DNA of 6,020 nucleotides, from assembly GCA_037446575.1 (NCBI GenBank), contig JBBIII010000112.1, forward strand, positions 1-6,020, given 5' to 3'. This document shows positions 1-5,987 of the stretch, one piece after another (positions within the stretch are counted from its first letter, which is position 1; each line of letters starts with the position of its first letter). The DNA comes from JBBIII01 sp037446575. GTDB taxonomy: Bacteria > Bacteroidota > Ignavibacteria > UBA10030. The translations under genes were made by a program, and so were the position numbers. The notes under the pieces are model-generated. The model saw only the letters and a list, made by a program, of their open reading frames with translations. It was not told the origin of the DNA and did no database searches.

Positions 1-95
1 TTCATGTTATTGGTGGTGTATGCGATAGAGAGAGTGAAGCGATACTTAAGGAATTTTTTTATAGAAAGAGAGTCACTGATAAAAAAAGAGACTGA
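1..95 (+). CDS. Possible 3' end of a convergent gene, partial
   Basis: The plus-strand frame beginning at base 3 stays open from the window edge to a TGA at 93-95, encoding 30 residues that end in a charged helix-like tail (Asp-Arg-Glu-Ser-Glu-Ala, then many Lys/Arg). G-starting and T-ending codons are frequent in it, as in real genes of AT-rich genomes. The stop falls one base before the stop of the small minus-strand gene, a common tail-to-tail arrangement. Frame 1 is also open to 108, so the frame is not certain and the product cannot be named. Confidence 0.35.
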   Translation, partial: HVIGGVCDRESEAILKEFFYRKRVTDKKRD

Positions 96-96
96 C

Positions 97-429
97 TTAA
101 CTACTTAGGAATGTTATAGTTGTCTTTCCTGTTTGTGTATCGAAAGGTGTATCAAGTTTTATAGGTTTTTCGGTTTTCAATTGAAAAATTTCAACCAATT
201 TATTATCCCTCGTATCTATAATAACAAGAATATTTCCAGAACCTCTAATATCAATTGAAAGCGGCGTTGCTTTTTCTACATCATTATTTAATTTTTTGAT
301 TTCAACTGAAATAGATGGTAATACGGTTGCCGTAATTGTAGCAGTTGCTGTTACTTGCGCATTTATCGTTATCGGAGCTATAAAGCAAACCATTAAGGTT
401 GTCAATAATATCATTAGCATAGTTTTCAT
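97..429 (-). CDS. Small secreted protein with subunit-like N-terminus, function unknown
   Basis: A 110-residue protein that I do not recognise. The ATG at 429 gives a good signal peptide (1-24, ending INA) with Gln25 as new N-terminus. A GTG at 471 in the same frame would add 14 residues and has no better ribosome binding site. The mature part starts with an alternating Thr/Ala/Val/Ile stretch (VTATATITATV, 26-36) like the N-terminal extensions of the first two subunits. It continues with short beta-type strands (SISVEIKKL 39-47, LSIDIRGSGNILVIIDTR 57-74, TTITF 103-107). It lacks the Trp-Gly-Gly and Gly-x-Tyr-x-Gly signature of DUF4402, and at 86 residues it is far shorter. No Shine-Dalgarno site is visible. 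The gap to the usher stop may hold its own promoter, but none is convincing. It could be a minor subunit, an anchor, or a reduced subunit. Confidence 0.6.
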   Translation of the reverse strand: MKTMLMILLTTLMVCFIAPITINAQVTATATITATVLPSISVEIKKLNNDVEKATPLSIDIRGSGNILVIIDTRDNKLVEIFQLKTEKPIKLDTPFDTQTGKTTITFLSS

Positions 430-471
430 GCTATGGACAAGATCGAAAACAGTGCCAAGTATTATGTTCAC

Positions 472-578
472 GGCGTCTTATACCGTATTACTAACTATAA
501 GTAATTCAATAAGTTATAGCTATGTGGAATGATGGTAGTGTTATTTATAATGTTTGGTTTGTAAAATCAACAAATATT
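472..578. other. Gap between usher gene and small secreted protein gene
   Basis: An AT-rich spacer counted to the possible GTG start at 471. It holds the 6-bp inverted repeat CTATAA/TTATAG around 495-519 and several TATA-like words, but no G/C-rich terminator stem and no well-spaced promoter. It is therefore open whether the small gene is co-transcribed with the usher gene. Confidence 0.4.
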
Positions 579-3512
579 CTATGGTAAAGAGCGGAGAACC
601 AAGTAAGCTTCTTCTTTTGTAGAATATACTCCAATGTGAACAGCATACTTAACTTTTCCATTTGATACGATTTTTTCGACAGATGTTTTTACCTGCATTT
701 CACGCTCGAACTTTTTTGCTTCTTCGCGAGCTTTCCGTTGTGTATCCCATGTGGAAATATGTATTACATATCCCTTTGGTTTAGCAGTTTTAATCTGATA
801 CTTTTCCTCATTATTTCGTGCAACCTCTAATTTTGTGTCTTTTTGAGAAATAGAATCTATTTCAGAAATGCTGTCGTCCATCTGAGAAGAAATTGGTTTA
901 TCATCAATCTGTTTTTTTAGTAAAAAATTCATGCCTTCAATATAATCTCCGTCTGATGTAAATTTGACTTCAAACGAGTTAATAGGAGGATCACTAATAA
1001 CACCCAATATGTTAAGTTGCATCGAATCGACATAAGCGATGTATTTACCCGGTGGAATACCCATTTGATAGAATGAGCCATCTGCAAATACACGTATATT
1101 TTTATGGTATTTGTTGTCAATTGATTTGATATGTAATTCAATGCCAGGAACAGCATCGATTTTATTGCCTATTTGCATTAATACTGTTCCATCTAAAACA
1201 CCTGAGGCATAAAAAGGAATATCAATTAATTTATAAACATTTGGTTCTGTAACAACGGAAAATACCTGAGTTGTAGGCATCCATAATGGATTTGAAATAG
1301 AAGATTCAATTATATTAATATTATAAAGTGTATAGGGAAGCAATCTTCTTGCGCGTGAAATCCCTGACTCGTCAAAATCTATAAATGCTGTTTGTTCCAA
1401 ATTGAATGCTACGTCGTCAATTATCTGTTCGCCATTATCAAAAACAGTGTTGTTGTTTTTATCTACAAACATGCGCATTGTTAAAGCAGAATGTCCAACA
1501 GCATCTAAGTTATAAGAATAGTAGGTTTTCAATTTGCTGTCGTAACCAATAGATCCTCGAACATTTTGAATCGCTAATAAGTTGCTCCTTTCTTTAGTTA
1601 TTGTAGAAGTTGAACGCATGTAAGAAAACTCATAAATAAATTGCAAACTTGCTGTGGTTTGTTCTCGGATAAAATCTTTACCGAATGAGAGTTGTAACCT
1701 GCCGGCTGGAGTAATATTGCTTGAGAGGTCCAATCGCAATTCCGCCGCTTTTTTTCTTTCAAGATTATAGATGAATGAAGATCCTAATAATATACTTGGT
1801 GTAATATGCGCCAATTTTTTTAATGGTGATATCGAATATAAAAATGACATTAATAATTGCGGTTCGCGCATAGTCATAAATATATTTGATTTTAGTTCAG
1901 AATAACGATATTCAATTGTTCCATTAAACTGTTTGTATGTAGAAGTTGCCCCAGTAGTCAAAAAAGTTGTTGCGCCGTTGCGATAATTGCGCCGATTTGC
2001 CTGAAGCCGATATATACTAGGAGTTGATTTTAAGAATAACGGTATTGAGAATGACGTTTGTATATCAGAGAGAGCGTTTGATGGATTGTAAAATAGATTT
2101 TGTGAATGCTTAGTAAAAGAAATGCTTGCCGATGCATGCGATGCATATATTGCGGTTAATTCTGCCCGATATAAAGCATTTGGAGCGACATCAAGTGATA
2201 GGATATAATTATTTTTAAGCCAAGAAAATAGTGATACGGAACTTATTGGCTTTGAACTTATTGTGTCATTAATATATTCTATGTGCACTCTCGAAGTTAA
2301 CCAGGAAGTCAATCCTGTCGTTACCGAGGTTTGGGAGTAGCGATAATTGTTTTCGCGCAAAGCCCCGGCGCTGATTGTATAATTTATTTCGCCCGATGGT
2401 ACAAATGAAAATGGAATTTGTATGCGTTGTTTATCCTCTACTATTTCGCCCGTTGGTCCATAACTGCGTAAGTAATAATTTGTAGTTCCATAAGTCAATG
2501 GAATAACAAAGCGAAAGTTTCCCAAGGCATCTGCCTGCGTAACTGCAGTTAAAGTTTCGTTAAGATAAAGTTCAACTATCCAATTCGGATTTGTCCTCTG
2601 CTCAATTACATACGTTCTATACATTGTTCTAATTTGTACGGGTTCGTTCGAAACTTGGATTCCTTTAATGCTTCGTGAATAAAGTCCCGATGCGTTCACA
2701 TATCCAACATTTACATTTGAGATATAGGGTGTGTTATCGATGACATACCGCCAACGTCCTTCCATAGACATATTTGATGTAGCCAAAGTTTTATAATAAC
2801 CATTCGCTGATAATTCCAAATCTCCGCCTGCTACTATTGAACCGCTTCGAATATCATAACCATAGCTATTATATTTTTTTGTTGTTGCGGTTGTTAGGGA
2901 ATAATCTAAAAATCCGCCATTTAGTAAATACTTATTTCGAGGAAATAATAAAGGATAGTCTATTGGAGTAGCTGTTTGGTTTTCAAGCATCTTTTGTCTT
3001 TGTTCGCGTTTTTTCTCAGCAATAATTGGCAGTTCCTCCTCCGTTTCTAACGATAATGTTAAATGGCTTAAATCAATTCTAAAACGAAGTCTAAATAAAC
3101 GCTCAAACACACTTGGCGTTATATAAGCATCGAGTGTATAAAAATAGAATTCTTCGGATTCTATATGGAAATGTGTCGTATCGACAAACGCCCTTCTCAT
3201 CCGAAAATTCATCTCATATTTGCGTTTTTGATCAATATAAAATCCTGTGATGGTTCCTGAATTTTTATCGAAAGTATAATTGATTTTTAATAGACGAAAA
3301 ATCTCGGACACAGGCAAATAAACTTTAGGCTCGACGTAAATTGCCGTTACAATAGAGTTTACCAATCCCAATGAATAACTAAAATTAAGATATACTTCTT
3401 GAATTTCGGTGTTGGCGGGAGTTTGAGTTTGCGATAGTAATTGATTTGAATATAATAGGATTAAAATAATTGAAAACTTTATTGAGCGTAATTGAGAAAG
3501 ATAAATGCGCAA
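579..3512 (-). CDS. Usher-like outer-membrane assembly protein with C-terminal SPOR domain
   Basis: A 977-residue protein, probably the outer-membrane pore that exports and assembles the subunits. Layout: signal peptide 1-27 (ending LLS, then Gln28); N-terminal periplasmic domain about 38-160; charged segment with LP...KKREQRQK (161-174); beta-barrel about 195-675, rich in alternating Tyr/Ser/Thr strands. Inside the barrel is a plug-like domain about 285-370 with TYVIEQRTNPNWIVELYLN (300-318), ADALGNFRFVIPLTYG (327-342), YGPTGE (351-356) and FVPSGEINYTISAG (370-383), all usher-like. After the barrel come an SdrD/CNA-B-like domain with Asp684, Asn686, Asn688, Asp692, Gly694, Glu695, and a carboxypeptidase-regulatory-like domain about 770-865 (DGSFYQMGIPPGKY). 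A Ser/Asp/Lys-rich linker (868-912) leads to a SPOR domain (914-977), which in known proteins binds glycan strands lacking stem peptides. The length is near that of classical ushers plus the SPOR tail. Start is TTG. The usher call rests on motif similarity and on the chaperone next door; the SPOR fusion is unusual. Confidence 0.78.
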   Translation of the reverse strand: MRIYLSQLRSIKFSIILILLYSNQLLSQTQTPANTEIQEVYLNFSYSLGLVNSIVTAIYVEPKVYLPVSEIFRLLKINYTFDKNSGTITGFYIDQKRKYEMNFRMRRAFVDTTHFHIESEEFYFYTLDAYITPSVFERLFRLRFRIDLSHLTLSLETEEELPIIAEKKREQRQKMLENQTATPIDYPLLFPRNKYLLNGGFLDYSLTTATTKKYNSYGYDIRSGSIVAGGDLELSANGYYKTLATSNMSMEGRWRYVIDNTPYISNVNVGYVNASGLYSRSIKGIQVSNEPVQIRTMYRTYVIEQRTNPNWIVELYLNETLTAVTQADALGNFRFVIPLTYGTTNYYLRSYGPTGEIVEDKQRIQIPFSFVPSGEINYTISAGALRENNYRYSQTSVTTGLTSWLTSRVHIEYINDTISSKPISSVSLFSWLKNNYILSLDVAPNALYRAELTAIYASHASASISFTKHSQNLFYNPSNALSDIQTSFSIPLFLKSTPSIYRLQANRRNYRNGATTFLTTGATSTYKQFNGTIEYRYSELKSNIFMTMREPQLLMSFLYSISPLKKLAHITPSILLGSSFIYNLERKKAAELRLDLSSNITPAGRLQLSFGKDFIREQTTASLQFIYEFSYMRSTSTITKERSNLLAIQNVRGSIGYDSKLKTYYSYNLDAVGHSALTMRMFVDKNNNTVFDNGEQIIDDVAFNLEQTAFIDFDESGISRARRLLPYTLYNINIIESSISNPLWMPTTQVFSVVTEPNVYKLIDIPFYASGVLDGTVLMQIGNKIDAVPGIELHIKSIDNKYHKNIRVFADGSFYQMGIPPGKYIAYVDSMQLNILGVISDPPINSFEVKFTSDGDYIEGMNFLLKKQIDDKPISSQMDDSISEIDSISQKDTKLEVARNNEEKYQIKTAKPKGYVIHISTWDTQRKAREEAKKFEREMQVKTSVEKIVSNGKVKYAVHIGVYSTKEEAYLVLRSLP

Positions 3513-3521
3513 TTTTTTTAA

Positions 3522-3526
3522 CCTTC
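3522..3526 (-). promoter_or_regulatory. Ribosome binding site that fixes the TTG start of the usher gene
   Basis: On the minus strand GAAGG lies 9 nt before the TTG at 3512. An in-frame TGA (3527-3525) overlaps this site, so no start further upstream is possible. The next in-frame Met is residue 101, which would remove the signal peptide. TTG is therefore the best start. Confidence 0.6.
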
Positions 3527-3547
3527 AATAAGAAAGAACATTATTAT

Positions 3548-3570
3548 GCGCTAACAGATTATGCTGGCGC
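3548..3570 (-). other. Possible intercistronic RNA hairpin between chaperone and usher genes
   Basis: In the 98-nt gap, GCGC (3567-3570) can pair with GCGC (3548-3551), continued after one mismatch by a 4-bp inner stem (one G-U pair) and a 5-nt loop. No U run follows on the minus strand, so it is not a normal intrinsic terminator. It could shape mRNA decay or usher expression, or it may be chance. Confidence 0.25.
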
Positions 3571-3610
3571 TTGGGATTATATAACTTATGCCTACAATAT
3601 GCTTTCTTTT

Positions 3611-4429
3611 TCACTTTAGTGTAAATGAATACTTCATAATCACAGGAGGAAGTTGAATGATATTATTAGGTGCAATATCATCTCTTTCGGTTGTGAACTT
3701 TATTTCTGCCGAAAATTTACCGCGTCTTAATTTGTTTTTATTAAACACAGCTTTTTTATTCATAGAAAAATAAATTGCGAGTGTTTCAATAGTCTCATCA
3801 ACTAAATTTCCGTTTTCGTCAAAAAGTTTCACTTCAGCGGTCCCAAAGTAGGGAGAATTTCCCTTCTTTTCGATTTTCCAGATTAGTTTTACATTTACCG
3901 AATCCTCCACAATAAACGGATCTAAAATATCTATGCCCGTGTTTAAATTTCCCTTGTTATAAAGAACTGTAGTAATTTGTTCGAATACAATATTAATTTG
4001 TGTAATTATTCCCGCGCGAACAGTGTCGATGCGCAAAGCCTGCGGTTGCGCGCTTGTAATAATCCGTGCCCAATATGTTCCGTCAGCTAAATTTGTAGGA
4101 GGTTGTGCTGTTAATCGCACAATTTGCTGTGAACCTGGAGCTAAAACAAATTTTCTAGGAAATCCTTTTATCCATTCTACTAAAGAAAATTTTGTTTCTG
4201 CCGTTGTATCGTCATATTGCATATACAAATTGCCTAAGGAATCTGACGCAGGATAACCAAACCGAAATCTTATGGAAATTTCTTGGGGTTCACCGCTTTT
4301 GTTTTCTATAATGAATGTTCCGAAGCGATTGTTCTGGTTCATGAATAAAGCGGGCGGAGCCACAGAAATTTGCCCCGATACATCAGTTATTAATAGAGCT
4401 GATAGAATGAGCCAATATAAATTACGCAT
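3611..4429 (-). CDS. PapD-like periplasmic pilus chaperone
   Basis: A 272-residue periplasmic protein of the length expected for a two-domain fimbrial chaperone. A signal peptide ends at VSG19, leaving Gln20. The N-terminal immunoglobulin-like domain shows a strand ISVAPPALFM (21-30), the ENKSGEPQEISIRFRF strand pair (42-57), and the typical chaperone block PRKFVLAPGSQQIVRL (91-106) followed by Pro-rich and DGTYWARI (116-123), the place where PapD has its Arg-Glu-Ser-Leu-Phe motif. The second beta domain runs from about 160 to the end. By eye, the two PapD residues that anchor the subunit C-terminus (Arg8 and Lys112) are replaced by Pro26 and Asn146. It starts 2 nt after the stop of the third subunit, with only a weak GAGAAA upstream, so it is probably coupled. 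Role inferred: it caps and delivers the three DUF4402-like subunits to the usher encoded next. Confidence 0.8.
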   Translation of the reverse strand: MRNLYWLILSALLITDVSGQISVAPPALFMNQNNRFGTFIIENKSGEPQEISIRFRFGYPASDSLGNLYMQYDDTTAETKFSLVEWIKGFPRKFVLAPGSQQIVRLTAQPPTNLADGTYWARIITSAQPQALRIDTVRAGIITQINIVFEQITTVLYNKGNLNTGIDILDPFIVEDSVNVKLIWKIEKKGNSPYFGTAEVKLFDENGNLVDETIETLAIYFSMNKKAVFNKNKLRRGKFSAEIKFTTERDDIAPNNIIQLPPVIMKYSFTLK

Positions 4430-4431
4430 AA

Positions 4432-4899
4432 TTAATTTCTCGGAAGTGTTTGAACTGTTAGCGTTATATTACCTGTGTATTTTCCACTGCGTTGTGATTG
4501 AGAAGGATGCAAAATACCGCCAATCCAAACGTAAATAATTTGATTTTCCTTAATAGATAAAATTAAAGGTTGTCGTGGATCGAATGTAATACGAGATGAA
4601 ATATTGTCAACTGTTGACCATCCGGCGTTTTCATCGCTAAAACTTATTGGTATTTTCTCTAAACCATTAGCATTTATAAAATAATTGGGGATCAGTATTG
4701 TTATTACAATATCAGTTTCAATTTTTGAGTGGATTTGAAATTTTGCCGTGCCATCATCTGTGTGCTTAAGCCGTTTTTCTTTGCCGCCGAAGTCCGAACC
4801 AAAATATATATCGTTTAATTTGATAACAGATAAATTTTGTTGACAATAAAATATAGAATTGCCGAGGAATAAACACAAAATTATATACATAAATCTCAT
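4432..4899 (-). CDS. Divergent DUF4402-like secreted subunit, possibly tip or initiator
   Basis: A 155-residue exported protein. The start is the ATG at 4899, which overlaps the TGA of the upstream gene as ATGA. A longer reading from 4983 would place 28 hydrophilic residues before the signal peptide and is rejected. The signal peptide is about residues 1-19 (hydrophobic core, ending FYC) with Gln20 next; the Cys does not sit in a good lipobox, so a lipoprotein is unlikely. The mature part is more charged than its neighbours, but the C-terminal signature of the other two subunits is kept: Trp125, Gly127-Gly128, Gln136, Gly139, Tyr141, Gly143. The LNDIYFG segment (28-34) matches the ADLTIG/ADLMFG strand. 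Unlike its neighbours, only about 14 residues lie between the cleavage site and that strand's glycine, so the N-terminal extension is absent. Family membership is inferred from these motifs. Confidence 0.7.
   Translation of the reverse strand: MRFMYIILCLFLGNSIFYCQQNLSVIKLNDIYFGSDFGGKEKRLKHTDDGTAKFQIHSKIETDIVITILIPNYFINANGLEKIPISFSDENAGWSTVDNISSRITFDPRQPLILSIKENQIIYVWIGGILHPSQSQRSGKYTGNITLTVQTLPRN
4896..4899 (-). other. ATGA stop/start overlap (translational coupling)
   Basis: On the minus strand ATG (4899-4897) and TGA (4898-4896) share two bases. The end of the second subunit gene is therefore joined to the start of the third. No separate ribosome binding site is seen before this ATG, so re-initiation by the terminating ribosome is the likely way of translation. 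The overlap also decides the start of the third gene. Confidence 0.8.
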
Positions 4900-5390
4900 G
4901 GCTGTACCACTATAATTTTCATTAATCCGTTGTAACTTCCAACAGGTTGCTTTTTCTTCGCCATTACACGTCCACCTACCCATATATATAAATTTCCGTC
5001 ATTACCCGTAGTCGCTTCGCCGCCGGTTGCCTCAAGAAATGGAGTTGCAGTTGTTGGATTTGAAATAGTGTTAAACACTGCTGACGTTGAGTGGAATCTA
5101 AGTGTGTTGCTTCCACAAGTCAAATCACGCGGATAAGTTATACTAATTTGCACTCTAGTATTTGGACTTCCGTTAAATAAAAATTGAGCTGCCTTAGGTG
5201 ATGTCGGTTGAACAGTTGTATTATCTCCAAGTACTAAATCACCAAACATAAGATCAGCCAGCCGCGTTACCGTTGTATAACCTAATACTGAAAATGAACC
5301 TGTTGCTGTAGCTGATGCTGTTTCTTGCGCATTAATAGGTATAATAAAAACTGAAGATAAGAGAAATATTTTTTTTAGAAGACTCTTCAC
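4896..5390 (-). CDS. DUF4402-type secreted subunit (second)
   Basis: A 164-residue exported protein homologous in layout to the first subunit. The signal peptide spans about residues 1-21 (KSLLKK basic start, hydrophobic core, cleavage after INA) and Gln22 becomes the N-terminus. Shared features are the Ala/Thr/Ser-rich N-terminal extension (22-34), the VTRLADLMFG strand (41-50), the YPRDLTCGSNTLRF block (86-99; the first subunit has FPSELTFGTNTMPF), and the C-terminal signature with Trp137, Gly139-Gly140, Gln148, Gly151, Tyr153 and Gly155. It has one Cys (92) and is more basic near the end (KKK 145-147). The start is GTG: an in-frame stop lies 12 nt upstream of it, and no clear Shine-Dalgarno site is seen, so translation is probably weaker than for the first gene. 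Its TGA overlaps the next gene's ATG. A minor or adaptor subunit is a reasonable inference. Confidence 0.8.
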   Translation of the reverse strand: MKSLLKKIFLLSSVFIIPINAQETASATATGSFSVLGYTTVTRLADLMFGDLVLGDNTTVQPTSPKAAQFLFNGSPNTRVQISITYPRDLTCGSNTLRFHSTSAVFNTISNPTTATPFLEATGGEATTGNDGNLYIWVGGRVMAKKKQPVGSYNGLMKIIVVQP

Positions 5391-5396
5391 CGCGTT

Positions 5397-5425
5397 AATG
5401 TATTAAAAGGATATTTGATTATCAA
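5397..5425 (-). promoter_or_regulatory. Possible promoter before the second subunit gene
   Basis: On the minus strand TTGATA (5420-5425) and TACATT (5397-5402) are separated by 17 nt, an acceptable sigma70-like pair. It lies between the terminator and the GTG at 5390. If used, transcription would begin almost at the start codon, which has no ribosome binding site, giving a leaderless or near-leaderless mRNA. AT-rich spacers produce such matches by chance, and FCB primary promoters often follow another consensus, so this is weak. Confidence 0.25.
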
Positions 5426-5430
5426 TTAAC

Positions 5431-5469
5431 AAAAAAAGGAACTGCCGATTTTTCAACAGTTCCTTTTTT
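5431..5469 (-). terminator. Intrinsic terminator after the first subunit gene
   Basis: A perfect 13-bp inverted repeat (5432-5444 paired with 5457-5469) encloses a 12-nt loop. The arms consist of an A6 tract, GGAACTG and its complement, so the minus-strand transcript ends in a run of U after a G/C-containing stem core. The hairpin starts 22 nt after the stop of the first subunit gene. Because the A and T tracts flank both sides it could work in both directions. It separates the first gene from the rest of the cluster. Partial read-through would give much more of the first subunit than of the assembly proteins, as known for several chaperone-usher pilus operons. Confidence 0.85.
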
Positions 5470-5491
5470 AATATTTAACTAATAACGAAAA

Positions 5492-5980
5492 TTATGGTTG
5501 AGTAACAGATACAGTTAAAGTTCCGGTATAAGCGCCAACGGCTTGCGATGCGCTTGCTGTAACTCCGCCGCCAACCCACAGAAATAGATTACCGCTAGCA
5601 TTTGATGTTGCTGTACCGCCTGTTAAGTCTGGAAAAGCAATAGAAGATGTTTGAGTAGCGACACTATTATAACGCGGTATTTGTCCTGCGAACGGCATCG
5701 TATTTGTCCCAAATGTCAATTCTGACGGAAAAGTAACAGTTACTGTTGTTGACGCATTTGCCGCTCCTGTTACAGTAAATGTTGCGGCGCCTGCTGTTAG
5801 CGAAGTTATAGTTCTTGTCTGCCCCTGGTTTACTGCGCCTATTGTCAGATCAGCAGTTCTGGTTATTGTAAGCGTTGCATTTACATTTGCAGTTATATTT
5901 GCGGTCGTGCTTGCCGGTTGCGCATAACCTAAAACTGTGATGGTAAATAAAAGAACACCCAATTTAATTAACTTGCTCAT
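5492..5980 (-). CDS. DUF4402-type secreted subunit, likely the major fibre/coat subunit
   Basis: A 162-residue exported protein, probably the main structural subunit of the locus. Residues 1-20 form a signal peptide ending GYA, with Gln21 as the predicted new N-terminus. The mature part is Ala/Thr/Val/Gly-rich beta-sandwich sequence with only three Arg and three acidic residues and no Lys or Cys, which suits an abundant extracellular polymer. DUF4402-like hallmarks are the TRTADLTIG strand (40-48), the AATFTVTGAANAS block (65-77) and the C-terminal signature with Trp135, Gly137-Gly138, Gln146, Gly149, Tyr151 and Gly153. Residues 21-35 are an alternating Ala/Thr/Asn extension that could act as a donor strand. 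The ATG start is fixed by an AAAGGAG site 7 nt upstream. A strong terminator follows the stop, so this gene is probably made at higher levels than the rest. The family assignment is from motif memory, and the polymer role is inferred from the chaperone and usher downstream. Confidence 0.85.
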   Translation of the reverse strand: MSKLIKLGVLLFTITVLGYAQPASTTANITANVNATLTITRTADLTIGAVNQGQTRTITSLTAGAATFTVTGAANASTTVTVTFPSELTFGTNTMPFAGQIPRYNSVATQTSSIAFPDLTGGTATSNASGNLFLWVGGGVTASASQAVGAYTGTLTVSVTQP

Positions 5981-5987
5981 GATATAG

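Noticed and set aside
71..97. Inverted repeat AGTCA/TGACT around an A7 tract as a terminator for the small gene
   Set aside because: The stem has only 5 bp with a 17-nt loop and no U run follows the stem in the right direction.
430..471. A GTG start at 471 for the small secreted protein
   Set aside because: It adds 14 residues before an already good signal peptide and has no ribosome binding site. The ATG at 429 is preferred, though not proven.
495..519. CTATAA/TTATAG inverted repeat before the small gene
   Set aside because: A 6-bp AT-rich stem with a 13-nt loop is too weak to call a terminator or operator.
296..532. Plus-strand open frame of 78 codons opposite the small secreted gene
   Set aside because: It is antisense to a gene with a good signal peptide; its Val/Ala/Ile-rich sequence mirrors the Thr/Ala-rich strand codons of that gene.
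544..570. TTGATT and TATAAA words as a promoter for the small secreted gene
   Set aside because: The spacing is only 15 nt, the region is very AT-rich, and the position is far from the start; the match is within chance.
929..1156. Minus-strand open frame of 75 codons within the usher gene
   Set aside because: It lies wholly inside the usher gene in another frame and shows no motif.
4023..4538. Two plus-strand open frames (4023-4256 and 4272-4538) opposite the chaperone gene
   Set aside because: Both are antisense to a gene with clear family motifs, have no ribosome sites or recognisable domains, and the second runs across two gene boundaries.
4900..4983. An upstream start at 4983 that would lengthen the third subunit by 28 residues
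   Set aside because: The extra segment lies inside the second subunit gene, is hydrophilic, and would bury the signal peptide; the ATGA overlap at 4899 is the natural start.
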